This document shows, one piece after another, positions 48,395-54,667 of a DNA stretch of 54,667 nucleotides. A program made the position numbers and the translations under genes. Origin of the DNA: a bacterium (GTDB lineage: Bacteria > Hydrothermota > DG-26 > JAUXAN01); the NCBI GenBank assembly GCA_030619885.1, contig JAUXAN010000013.1:1-54667 (forward strand), in the 5' to 3' direction. Below the pieces are notes generated by a model that saw only the letters and a program-made list of their open reading frames with translations, had not been told where the DNA came from and searched no databases. Positions within the stretch are counted from its first letter, which is position 1; every line of letters begins with the position of its first letter.

Positions 48395-49323
48395 TTCTCG
48401 GGCAGCCTCCCAGGATTAAACTGCCAATTATATGTGGTCAGACAGGTGTCGGGAAGACAGAGATTGGCATAAAAGTCGCATCTGAATTGGGTGGAGAGAT
48501 TATCTCTGCCGATTCGAGACAGATCTACAAATTCATGGACATCGGAACGGCAAAACCGACAAAACTGCAGAGGAAGTTGATAATTCATCACCTTTTAGAT
48601 ATAAAACATCCTGATGAGGATTATTCTGCAGGAAAATATGCAAAAGATGCGGAGAAGATAATAGATGAGGTCGTTTCTAAAAAAAGACTGCCGATAGTCG
48701 TTGGTGGCTCAGGACTGTATATAAAGGCGTTGACAGATGGCCTATTCCATTCACCACCAATCGACCTAAAGATAAGAAATAGACTAAAGCAGGAGTTAGA
48801 AAAAAGGGGTATTGAGTCGCTCTATCATGAGCTTCGCAAATTTGACCCGGAATCAGCCAGTAGAATCAATTCAAAAGACCGACAGAGAATACTGCGTGCA
48901 CTCGAAGTCTTTAAAGCGACAGGAATCCCCTTCTCGCAACTACAAAAGACGACTAAAACGAATTCCAAGTTCATACCCATATTCATCGGACTCATTCGGG
49001 AAAGGGATGAGTTAAAAAAGAGGATTGAGCTCAGAATAGATAAGATGATGCAGTCAGGTTTTGTAGACGAAGTCAAAAGACTGTTGGAGAAGGGGTATTT
49101 ACTTTCCTTGAATTCTTTCAATGCTGTCGGTTATAGAGAATTGGCGAATTATTTGAAAGGTAACTACAGTTTGAAAGAAGCGCTAAGATTGATAAAGAAA
49201 AATACAGACTCTTATGCAAAAAGACAGTTGACATGGTTTAAAAAAATTGATAAGATAAACTGGATTCATTTAAAGGGAAAAGATGATAAGACAGAAGAGA
49301 TTATAAGGATAATAAAAAAATGA
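48361..49323 (+). CDS. miaA: tRNA dimethylallyltransferase
   Basis: Isopentenylates A37 of tRNAs reading UNN codons. 320 residues from ATG 48361. P-loop IICGQTGVGKTEIGIKVA near residue 22, catalytic Asp segment DSRQIYKFMDIGTAKPT near 48, HHLLDIKHPDEDYSAG near 77, VVGGSGLYIKAL near 115 and C-terminal SYAKRQLTWFKKI. The family normally begins just before the P-loop; here about 20 extra residues (MRLLPHTGRNDILGQPPRIK) come from the MITE-like element, which must now provide translation initiation. The longer frame from 48217 runs through the gatA remnant and repeat and is rejected. Confidence 0.88.
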   Translation: MRLLPHTGRNDILGQPPRIKLPIICGQTGVGKTEIGIKVASELGGEIISADSRQIYKFMDIGTAKPTKLQRKLIIHHLLDIKHPDEDYSAGKYAKDAEKIIDEVVSKKRLPIVVGGSGLYIKALTDGLFHSPPIDLKIRNRLKQELEKRGIESLYHELRKFDPESASRINSKDRQRILRALEVFKATGIPFSQLQKTTKTNSKFIPIFIGLIRERDELKKRIELRIDKMMQSGFVDEVKRLLEKGYLLSLNSFNAVGYRELANYLKGNYSLKEALRLIKKNTDSYAKRQLTWFKKIDKINWIHLKGKDDKTEEIIRIIKK

Positions 49324-49364
49324 AAGTTAGATTGTCAGTAATTAGACAGGCTGAAGATATCTGA

Positions 49365-49858
49365 AAGCCACGGATTTCACAGATTAGGAATCCGTGTAAT
49401 CTGTAGTTTATGAAAGCAAGCAATTTGAAACTAATTTACGAAGAGTTGACTTACAAAATAATAGGTATAGCAATGAAGATTCATAAGGAGTTGGGCCCAG
49501 GTTTTTTGGAAGCAGTATATGAAGAAGCTATGATAATCGAGTTGGAGAAAGAAGGTTTACCTTTCCAAAATCAAGTGCCGATAGAAATTGAGTATAGAGG
49601 AAAGAAACTGAAGAAAAAGTATAGAGCAGATTTTGTAATTGACTAGAAGGTTTTAGTAGAGATGAAAGGAATAAGCAAGCTAACAAAGGTAGATGAAGCC
49701 TGCATGATCAATTATCTCAAAGCAACGGATCTCAAGGTAGGACTCATATTAAATTTTGGTAGGAGCATCTTGGAATGGAAGAGGCTAATATATTGAGAAA
49801 TTGCACGGATTTTAAAGGATTTCACCAATTATTTTTTTATCCGTGTAATCTGTGGCTT
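49365..49858 (+). mobile_element. GxxExxY cassette 2 (different terminal repeats)
   Basis: Ends are AAGCCACGGATTTCACAGAT at 49365 and, reversed, AAGCCACAGATTACACGGAT ending at 49858: inverted, about 20 bases, with the two half-motifs CACGGAT and CACAGAT swapped. The unit holds a single, interrupted GxxExxY gene. Its ends differ from those of cassettes 1 and 3, so it is a separate family of the same design. Similar CACGGATT blocks without a gene lie at 12855-12885. Confidence 0.55.
49410..49796 (+). pseudogene. GxxExxY protein copy 2, interrupted by TAG
   Basis: The frame reads LKLIYEELTYKIIGIAMKIH, KELGPGFLEAVYEEAMIIEL (GxxExxY motif intact), EYRGKKLKKKYRADFVID, then TAG (49644-49646), then KVLVEMKGISKLTKVDEACM, INYLKATDLKVGLILNFG and TGA at 49794. 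The stop lies between the conserved Asp (ADF) and the ExK motif of the putative PDDEXK site, where other members have a short residue such as Gly, Asn or Lys. One nonsense change explains it. The sequence differs clearly from copies 1 and 3. Confidence 0.75.
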
Positions 49859-49885
49859 GAAATAGTTTATGCAAGTTTTAGCATG

Positions 49886-49897
49886 GTTAACGTTAAC
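49886..49897 (+). promoter_or_regulatory. Perfect palindrome GTTAACGTTAAC before the nucleotidyltransferase
   Basis: A 12-bp perfect palindrome 13 bases before the start of the next gene, overlapping where RNA polymerase would sit. A possible -10 GAATAT (49899-49904) would put +1 at the ATG. An operator role is a guess. Confidence 0.3.
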
Positions 49898-49909
49898 TGA
49901 ATATTTACA

Positions 49910-50881
49910 ATGAAAGTAATAATACCGGTAGCTGGCGTAGGGACGAGACTTAGACCACATACTCATACCGTTCCAAAGGTGCTCATCAATGTAGCGGGTA
50001 AACCGATTCTCGGACATATATTAGACTCATTGGTGCCTTTTGTGGATGAACTTCTCCTTATAATCGGATATATGAGTGAGAAGGTCAAAAGATATGTCGA
50101 TATGAACTACAACTTCAAAGTAACCTATGCAAAGCAAAAAGAGAGAAAAGGGCTGGGTCATGCGATTTATCTTGCGAAAAGCAAGATTGAAACAGATAGT
50201 TTCTTGATAATGCTTGGCGATACAGTCTTCGAGGTTGACCTCAACTCTGTGTTGAAAAACAAATATACTACTATCGGTGTGAAAGAGGTCCCTGACCCGA
50301 AACGGTTTGGGATAGTTGAGACTAAAAACGGAAGAGTGGTAAAACTTGTCGAGAAGCCTTCAAACCCGAAGAGTAATTTAGCGGTTGCAGGCATTTATTA
50401 TATCAAAAATTCCAGGCTGTTATTTAACTGCATTGAAGAAATTATGAACAAAGACATCAGAACCAAAGGAGAATATCAACTCACCGATGCACTGCAACTT
50501 ATGATTGAAAATGGAGAGACAATCAAAACCTTTCAGGTTGACGGCTGGTATGACTGTGGGAAACCTGAAACCCTCCTTTTAACGAACAGGCATCTCCTCA
50601 CAAAATTTTCTAAGAAAGCATCGGTTAAAGGTTCCATTTTAGTAGACCCTGTTTATATATCCCCCAGTGCTACCGTGAAAAATTCCATAATTGGTCCGTA
50701 TGTTTCAATCGCCGATGGTGCAAAAATAAAATCATCTATAATTCAGGATACGATTATAAATGAGAATTCGCAGGTTATAAATGCGTTGGTCTTCAAATCC
50801 ATAATAGGAAGTTATGCGGTCGTAAGGGGGAGATTCAAGAAACTGAATGTGGGCGATTCGTCAGAAATTATCATAGAGTGA
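49910..50881 (+). CDS. Sugar-1-phosphate nucleotidyltransferase
   Basis: A 323-residue enzyme making an NDP-sugar donor. The N-terminal signature KVIIPVAGVGTRLRPHTHTV followed by PKVLINVAGKPILGHIL matches RmlA/GlmU-type pyrophosphorylases (GxGTRLRP...PK). Metal and sugar residues appear in LIMLGDTVFEVDL near residue 102, VVKLVEKPSNPKSNLAVAGI near 145 and DGWYDCGKPETLL near 210. Residues ~245-320 form a left-handed beta-helix (hexapeptide) with SILVDPVYISPSATVKNSII. Closest in style to long RmlA-like (glucose-1-phosphate thymidylyltransferase-type) proteins; the sugar is not certain. It could supply the glycan genes. Confidence 0.87.
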   Translation: MKVIIPVAGVGTRLRPHTHTVPKVLINVAGKPILGHILDSLVPFVDELLLIIGYMSEKVKRYVDMNYNFKVTYAKQKERKGLGHAIYLAKSKIETDSFLIMLGDTVFEVDLNSVLKNKYTTIGVKEVPDPKRFGIVETKNGRVVKLVEKPSNPKSNLAVAGIYYIKNSRLLFNCIEEIMNKDIRTKGEYQLTDALQLMIENGETIKTFQVDGWYDCGKPETLLLTNRHLLTKFSKKASVKGSILVDPVYISPSATVKNSIIGPYVSIADGAKIKSSIIQDTIINENSQVINALVFKSIIGSYAVVRGRFKKLNVGDSSEIIIE

Positions 50882-50894
50882 ATTATGGAAGATT

Positions 50895-51035
50895 CAGATA
50901 GTAGACACAGATTTACACTGATGAACACAGATAAGAAATTATGAAAATGGAAAATAAGAAATTGTAAGATCTGATTATTGGAAAGTAAATTTCTCAATTT
51001 CTTGTTTTGAAATCTGTGGTAATCAGCGTCTGAAT
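50895..51035 (+). repeat. Decayed ACTGATGAACACAGAT-type repeats
   Basis: GACACAGATTTACACTGATG at 50901-50920 and, near 51010-51030, AAATCTGTGGTAATCAGCGT are inverted relatives about 90 bases apart, a gene-less version of the cassette ends. No gene in 50882-51047. Confidence 0.5.
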
Positions 51036-51047
51036 TGTAAGTGAATT

Positions 51048-51929
51048 ATGAGCGGATGGATATACGAGATTGAATTTAAATTGAAGACTATCTGGCATGT
51101 TTTATGGGAATCAGCTTTCCATTTCACCAAAGATGGATGTTTCCATCTCTCGGCGGCAATTGGATACTACACATTATTTGCTATAATACCTTTTCTTTTC
51201 ATCATAGTCTCTGTAGCAAGTTTTCTGTTAGGTTCATCGGAACAGGCGTATCTCAGCACTTTCAATCTATTTAAAGAATTTTTCCCTAATATGAGCCCTT
51301 CTGTATTTTCTGAAGTAAAAAATCTTTCTTCAAAAGCACAATTACTCGGTTGGGTTGGTATCCTTATTCTACTCTGGACTGCGAGCCTTGTTTTTTCATC
51401 CATAGAATTTGCCTTGAGTCATGTTTTTAGAGTTGAAAAGAGGAGGTCATTCGTCTACAACAAGCTCCTTGCGATGATTATGGTTCCTCTGGGTGGGGTA
51501 GTAATCTTTCTATCTTTTAGTATAACGACCTTTTCAGAAGTAATTAAGAAGAGTTCCATACAGATTCACAATTTCAATCTGAGTCAACTGTTAGCGAACA
51601 GTTTTTTAGTCAGGTATATCCTGCCTTTCTTCTTACTAACAGGGGTATTAATTCTGGTATATAAATTCGTTCCTAACATAAAGATCTCCTTCAAACATGC
51701 CATTGTAGGTGGTGGGTTGTGTGCCATTCTATGGGAGATTGGAAAATTTATATTCACCTGGTATATTGCGAACAAGGCACATTTCAGTGCTGTATATGGT
51801 TCACTGGAAGCCATTGTGATAACCGTTTTGTGGGTATTCTACTCTGCCTGTATTTTTCTTTTCTGTGCAGAATTGATCTCGATTTATAGAAGGAGAGACA
51901 TACTTCTGTTGAAAGAGGCATTTCTATGA
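51048..51929 (+). CDS. YihY/BrkB family membrane protein
   Basis: A 293-residue inner-membrane protein with six hydrophobic helices. The family motif FHLSAAIGYYTLFAIIPFLF lies near residue 35, followed by VASFLLG; WVGILILLWTASLVFSSIEF near 105 and the end AIVITVLWVFYSACIFLFCA near 260 also match. These proteins were once annotated ribonuclease BN; the biochemical role is unsettled (possibly transport). The stop overlaps the next gene by four bases (ATGA), suggesting co-regulation with the cyclic-nucleotide-binding protein. Confidence 0.92.
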   Translation: MSGWIYEIEFKLKTIWHVLWESAFHFTKDGCFHLSAAIGYYTLFAIIPFLFIIVSVASFLLGSSEQAYLSTFNLFKEFFPNMSPSVFSEVKNLSSKAQLLGWVGILILLWTASLVFSSIEFALSHVFRVEKRRSFVYNKLLAMIMVPLGGVVIFLSFSITTFSEVIKKSSIQIHNFNLSQLLANSFLVRYILPFFLLTGVLILVYKFVPNIKISFKHAIVGGGLCAILWEIGKFIFTWYIANKAHFSAVYGSLEAIVITVLWVFYSACIFLFCAELISIYRRRDILLLKEAFL

Positions 51930-52330
51930 GAAAAGAAGCACATCTATTCTGGAAATTCGGGAAGGAATTCCCCAAGGGAACCATTCTCTTCAAAGAGGGT
52001 GACAAAAACAGGGAGATGTATGTCATTTTAAAGGGCAAGGTAAAGATAAGCAGGACAGTTTCAAAAAAAGAAGAAAAACTTGCAGTGATTTCTAAAGGGG
52101 AATTTTTTGGAGAGATGGCGGTTCTGACCAACGAACCACGCACTGCAACCGCTGAGGTGATTGAGCCGAGTAAGATTCTTGTGGTAGATGCAGACACATT
52201 TGAGACATTAATAAGGACTCACAGTGAAATCGCCTTAAAAATGTTACAAAATTTGGCGAGCAGACTTCATGAAACTGACAAAAAACTGAGTAACCTATCC
52301 AGAAGAAGGGCTCGAACCCGCAAAATATGA
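51926..52330 (+). CDS. Cyclic nucleotide-binding domain protein
   Basis: A 134-residue stand-alone CNB domain. FGKEFPKGTILFKEGDKNRE at the start, VILKGKVKISRTVSKKEEK, then the phosphate-binding cassette GEFFGEMAVLTNEPRTATAE near residue 72 with FGEMA and RTATA well preserved. There is no helix-turn-helix, so it is not a Crp-type repressor; it more likely gates a partner protein, possibly its YihY neighbour. The Arg and Glu of the cassette are kept, so it should bind a cyclic nucleotide. Confidence 0.9.
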   Translation: MRKEAHLFWKFGKEFPKGTILFKEGDKNREMYVILKGKVKISRTVSKKEEKLAVISKGEFFGEMAVLTNEPRTATAEVIEPSKILVVDADTFETLIRTHSEIALKMLQNLASRLHETDKKLSNLSRRRARTRKI

Positions 52331-52335
52331 AATAA

Positions 52336-52847
52336 GGACGCAGATGAACCCCGTTAGAAAATTTGTTTATAAGTTGAAAGGAAATAATTCATTTGGTTTC
52401 CTCCTTTCTAACGGGGTGAACGCAGATTCTCAGGATTTTAAATATAAAGATATAACCGAGAAAATTATCAAGGCCTTTTACCAAGTCTATAATACACTCG
52501 GCTATGGATTCTTAGAAAAAGTGTACGAGAACGCAATGTTAATAGAACTGAAAAAATTAGGTCTTACTGCTATTCCACAATCTCCGATAAAAGTTTATTA
52601 TGAAGAGCAAATAGTTGGAGAGTATTTTGCAGATATATTAGTAAATGAGAAGGTAATAGTTAAGATTAAATCGGCAAAAAGTCTTACGGAAGGCAACGAG
52701 GCACAATTATTAAATTACTTGAAAGCAACTGATATAGAAGTCGGTTTATTACTGAACTTTGGTCCTAAACCAGAAGTTAAACGCAAGGCATTTGATAATT
52801 CAAGGAAATAGTAATAAATCTGCGTTTATCTGCGTAAATCTGCGTCC
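52336..52847 (+). mobile_element. GxxExxY cassette 3 with nested hairpin element
   Basis: A 512-bp unit with ends GGACGCAGAT (52336-52345) and, on the right, three ATCTGCG units finishing ATCTGCGTCC (52838-52847). Beyond this the right flank ATTAAAACATTTT is shared, reversed, with the flanks at 16770 and 41309. A 68-bp hairpin element (52349-52416, CCCCGTTAG...CTAACGGGG) is inserted three bases into the left end with a partial duplication (GAACGCAGATT), compared with cassette 1. Confidence 0.68.
52344..52811 (+). CDS. GxxExxY family protein (PDDEXK-like), copy 3
   Basis: A 155-residue protein. Residues 1-30 (MNPVRKFVYKLKGNNSFGFL and LSNGVN) come from the inserted hairpin element, which also provides the ATG. 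The remaining part is nearly identical to copy 1: FKYKDITEKIIKAFYQVYNT, GFLEKVYENAM, PIKVYYEEQIVGEYFADILV, KVIVKIKSAKSL, LLNYLKATDIEVGLLLNFGP. The ExK motif reads VKIK rather than VEIK, so the catalytic acidic residue is replaced by Lys, and nuclease activity may be lost. The repeat has in effect supplied a start codon that copy 1 lacks. Confidence 0.7.
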   Translation: MNPVRKFVYKLKGNNSFGFLLSNGVNADSQDFKYKDITEKIIKAFYQVYNTLGYGFLEKVYENAMLIELKKLGLTAIPQSPIKVYYEEQIVGEYFADILVNEKVIVKIKSAKSLTEGNEAQLLNYLKATDIEVGLLLNFGPKPEVKRKAFDNSRK

Positions 52848-52861
52848 TATTAAAACATTTT

Positions 52862-54595
52862 CTACTTGAATTTGTTTGTTATAGGCATCCTTCTTCCAAA
52901 ACCGAATGCTTTTGGGGTGATTTTTATCCCAATCGGTGCCTGCTTTCTTTTGTATTCGTTATGGTCGACCTTGTATATCACTTCCTCTACCATTTCTTTT
53001 TCAAAACCTGAATTTATTATCTCAACTTTGGTCTTATTTTCTTCGATATAGTGTTGCAAGATTGGATCTAAAATCTCGTATGGTGGCAGGTCATCACTGT
53101 CTTTCTGCCCTATCCTCAGTTCAGCAGACGGCTCTTTGTCCAGTATATTTTGGAGTATTATCTCCACTCCCGCAGGTCGTATGACAGATCGCCCATACGG
53201 GTTGTATGACAGACCCGTAATGGGATGCTGTGCATCGGTTTTATTTGTCTGATTGATATATCTTGCCAACTGATAGACCATTGTCTTTGGGACATCTGAA
53301 ATCACTGCCAGACCGCCGGCCATATCCCCATAGAGGGTAGCATATCCCACCGCCAATTCCGACTTATTGCCTGTTGAAAGAACCAGATGTCCGAATTTAT
53401 TTGATATTGCCATAAGAATATTTCCCCTTATCCTAGCCTGAATGTTTTCTTCTGTAGCATCACTTTTTCTGTTTTTAAACTCTTTTTTCAATGTGTTTAA
53501 ATATGAGGTGAATATTTCAGATATAGAGATTGTTTTACATTTCACTTTGAGATTTTTGGCAAGATTTTGTGCATCTTCCACGGAAGATTTTGAAGTTATC
53601 TCGCCCGGCATCAATACACACAGCACGCTATCCGCCCCCAGCGCTTCTACAGCGAGCGCCGTAGTCAGTGCAGAATCTATACCACCGCTCAAACCGATAA
53701 TGACATTTTGGAATCCGTTTTTTCTCACATAGTCTCTAATTCCGAGTACGAGGGCATCGTGAATATCTTTAATCAGATTCTCTTTTAAAATCACTTCCTT
53801 TTGCGATTCCAAATTAACAAGAGCAAAATCTTCCTCAAATCGCCTGCAATGAGCGATCAACCTTCCTTTTTTGTCAAAAACATAACTCCCCCCATCAAAG
53901 ACCAAATCGTCCTGTCCACCAATTAGGTTAACATAGGCTATGGGAACAGAATTCCCCCTTGCCCTCTTCGCAATCAACTCTCGCCTTATGTTACCCTTTC
54001 CTGCATAGAATGGGGATGCGGAGATATTCACTATGAAGTCAGCACCCTGTTTTGCCTGTCGCTCGGTTGGACCTTCGTCTATCCATATATCTTCACAGAT
54101 ATTTACCCCCATTTTAAGCCCGTCTACACTGAAGAGAGGAATATCCTTTACCGTTTCAAAATATCGGCTCTCATCAAAAACATCATAATTTGGCAGATGA
54201 GATTTGTAGTATTTACCTATCAGTTTGCCATTCTGGATAACAGCGGCTGCGTTGTAGAGTATCCTGCTTTCAGTATAAAAACGAGAAGAAATATCATAGA
54301 CATCTCGTGGAACTTTAGTTTCAGAAACATCTACAAACCCCACTACAATAGTAATCCCTTCTGATGCTTTTATGATTTCATCCAGTTTCTCTCTGTTCTT
54401 TTCTATAAAACTCGATTTTAACAGAAGGTCCTTTGGTGGATATCCAGTAATTGCCAATTCTGGAAAGACTACTAAATGGGCATTATGTTGTTTTGCTTTT
54501 TCAATAGCGTTAACAATTTTCTCTGTATTCCCATCTAAATCTCCGACAGTCGTATTTATCTGTCCTATTGCTATCTTATATTTGGATAAATTCAC
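52862..54595 (-). CDS. nadE: Glutamine-dependent NAD+ synthetase with in-frame repeat insertion
   Basis: Final step of NAD synthesis. 577 residues. N-terminal nitrilase-type glutaminase (LVVFPELAITGYPPKDLLLK with catalytic Glu, KSHLPNYDVFDESRYF with Lys, GVNICEDIW with Cys) and C-terminal ammonia-dependent synthase (GLSGGIDSALTTALAVEALG, P-loop; LSTGNKSELAVGYATLYGD). Between NQTNK and EIILQNILDKEPSAELR, near residues 452-476, lies TDAQHPITGLSYNPYGRSVI followed by RPAGV, encoded by copies of the palindromic element and absent from the family as I know it. The insertion preserves the frame next to a loop before the PSAELR motif. GTG start coincides with the predicted +1. Confidence 0.93.
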   Translation of the reverse strand: MNLSKYKIAIGQINTTVGDLDGNTEKIVNAIEKAKQHNAHLVVFPELAITGYPPKDLLLKSSFIEKNREKLDEIIKASEGITIVVGFVDVSETKVPRDVYDISSRFYTESRILYNAAAVIQNGKLIGKYYKSHLPNYDVFDESRYFETVKDIPLFSVDGLKMGVNICEDIWIDEGPTERQAKQGADFIVNISASPFYAGKGNIRRELIAKRARGNSVPIAYVNLIGGQDDLVFDGGSYVFDKKGRLIAHCRRFEEDFALVNLESQKEVILKENLIKDIHDALVLGIRDYVRKNGFQNVIIGLSGGIDSALTTALAVEALGADSVLCVLMPGEITSKSSVEDAQNLAKNLKVKCKTISISEIFTSYLNTLKKEFKNRKSDATEENIQARIRGNILMAISNKFGHLVLSTGNKSELAVGYATLYGDMAGGLAVISDVPKTMVYQLARYINQTNKTDAQHPITGLSYNPYGRSVIRPAGVEIILQNILDKEPSAELRIGQKDSDDLPPYEILDPILQHYIEENKTKVEIINSGFEKEMVEEVIYKVDHNEYKRKQAPIGIKITPKAFGFGRRMPITNKFK

Positions 54596-54601
54596 ATAAA
54601 C

Positions 54602-54630
54602 TCTATATTACTATTTTCTCAAAAAGTCAA
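54602..54630 (-). promoter_or_regulatory. Promoter of nadE, leaderless
   Basis: On the minus strand TTGACT (54630-54625), a 17-base spacer and TATAGA (54607-54602). Predicted +1 is the G of GTG at 54595. No Shine-Dalgarno. A CCGTATGG palindrome core lies further upstream at 54654-54661. Confidence 0.65.
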
Positions 54631-54667
54631 GAAAAATCGACCTATCTCTGGATCCGTATGGAATGCA

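Noticed and set aside
47829-49646. Recoding of TAG as a sense codon in this organism
   Set aside because: TAG ends intact genes at 1379, 22731, 40781 and 52809 with normal C-termini, and the gene next to the gatC TAG is itself destroyed by deletion. Nonsense mutation is simpler.

Overview
The window is 54.7 kb of a low-GC bacterial chromosome. It carries ordinary bacterial housekeeping genes (ruvAB, queA, argS, rsfS, surE, pcm, gmhA, ispE, spoVG, prs, miaA, nadE), about a dozen glycosyltransferase-type genes, type IV pilins, and an unusually dense population of short dispersed repeats. No marker gene fixes the taxonomy. The mix of small GxxExxY nuclease genes, NHL and FN3-type surface proteins, an STT3-like oligosaccharyltransferase and an aberrant ArgRS signature suggests an uncultivated candidate-phylum bacterium, perhaps near WOR-3/Stahlbacteria. 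That placement is inference only.

Layout. 1-10.5 kb: a FemAB/GNAT-like gene; a minus-strand operon glgA-surE-pcm-tRNA-Pro; a membrane-anchored hypothetical protein; a small lipoprotein and a LysM protein ending in a strong terminator; then the minus-strand operon ruvA-ruvB-small membrane protein-queA. 10.5-17 kb: rsfS, argS, tRNA-His, tRNA-Lys, two conserved hypothetical genes and an O-antigen ligase/polymerase fused to TPRs. 17.1-29.5 kb: a tightly overlapped polysaccharide operon (Wzm/Wzt ABC exporter, radical SAM-methyltransferase fusion, four GT4 enzymes, a GT9 enzyme, a GT39-like membrane enzyme, a WecA-like initiating transferase). 29.6-43.4 kb: an AAA/DUF4143 ATPase, an FAD oxidoreductase, an NHL-repeat protein, another GT4, an STT3-like oligosaccharyltransferase, two type IV pilins (the second behind a clear sigma-54 promoter) and further membrane glycosyltransferases, one of them a wreck. 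43.5-54.7 kb: decayed surface-protein remnants, gmhA-ispE-spoVG-tRNA-Gln, prs, a decayed gatC-gatA pair, miaA, a sugar nucleotidyltransferase, a YihY/BrkB protein, a cyclic-nucleotide-binding protein and nadE.

How it works together. The 17-29 kb operon, the ligase, the nucleotidyltransferase, gmhA and the oligosaccharyltransferase look like one surface-glycan programme: sugar supply, lipid-linked assembly, export, then attachment to lipid or protein. The pilins beside the oligosaccharyltransferase are natural candidate acceptors.

The most unusual signals are structural. (i) A roughly 18-bp palindromic element with core CATACGGGTCGTATG (or CATACGGATCCGTATG) occurs at least 16 times. In several places it can be seen inserted into other repeats, and it also sits in frame inside protein genes. 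(ii) GxxExxY (PDDEXK-like) genes lie inside short cassettes with terminal inverted repeats (three copies plus solo ends). (iii) Many transcription units begin with a well-formed sigma-70 promoter placed so that the start codon, often GTG, falls at the predicted +1, which implies leaderless mRNAs. (iv) gatC and gatA are broken, the gatA deletion junction lying exactly at a copy of the palindromic element.
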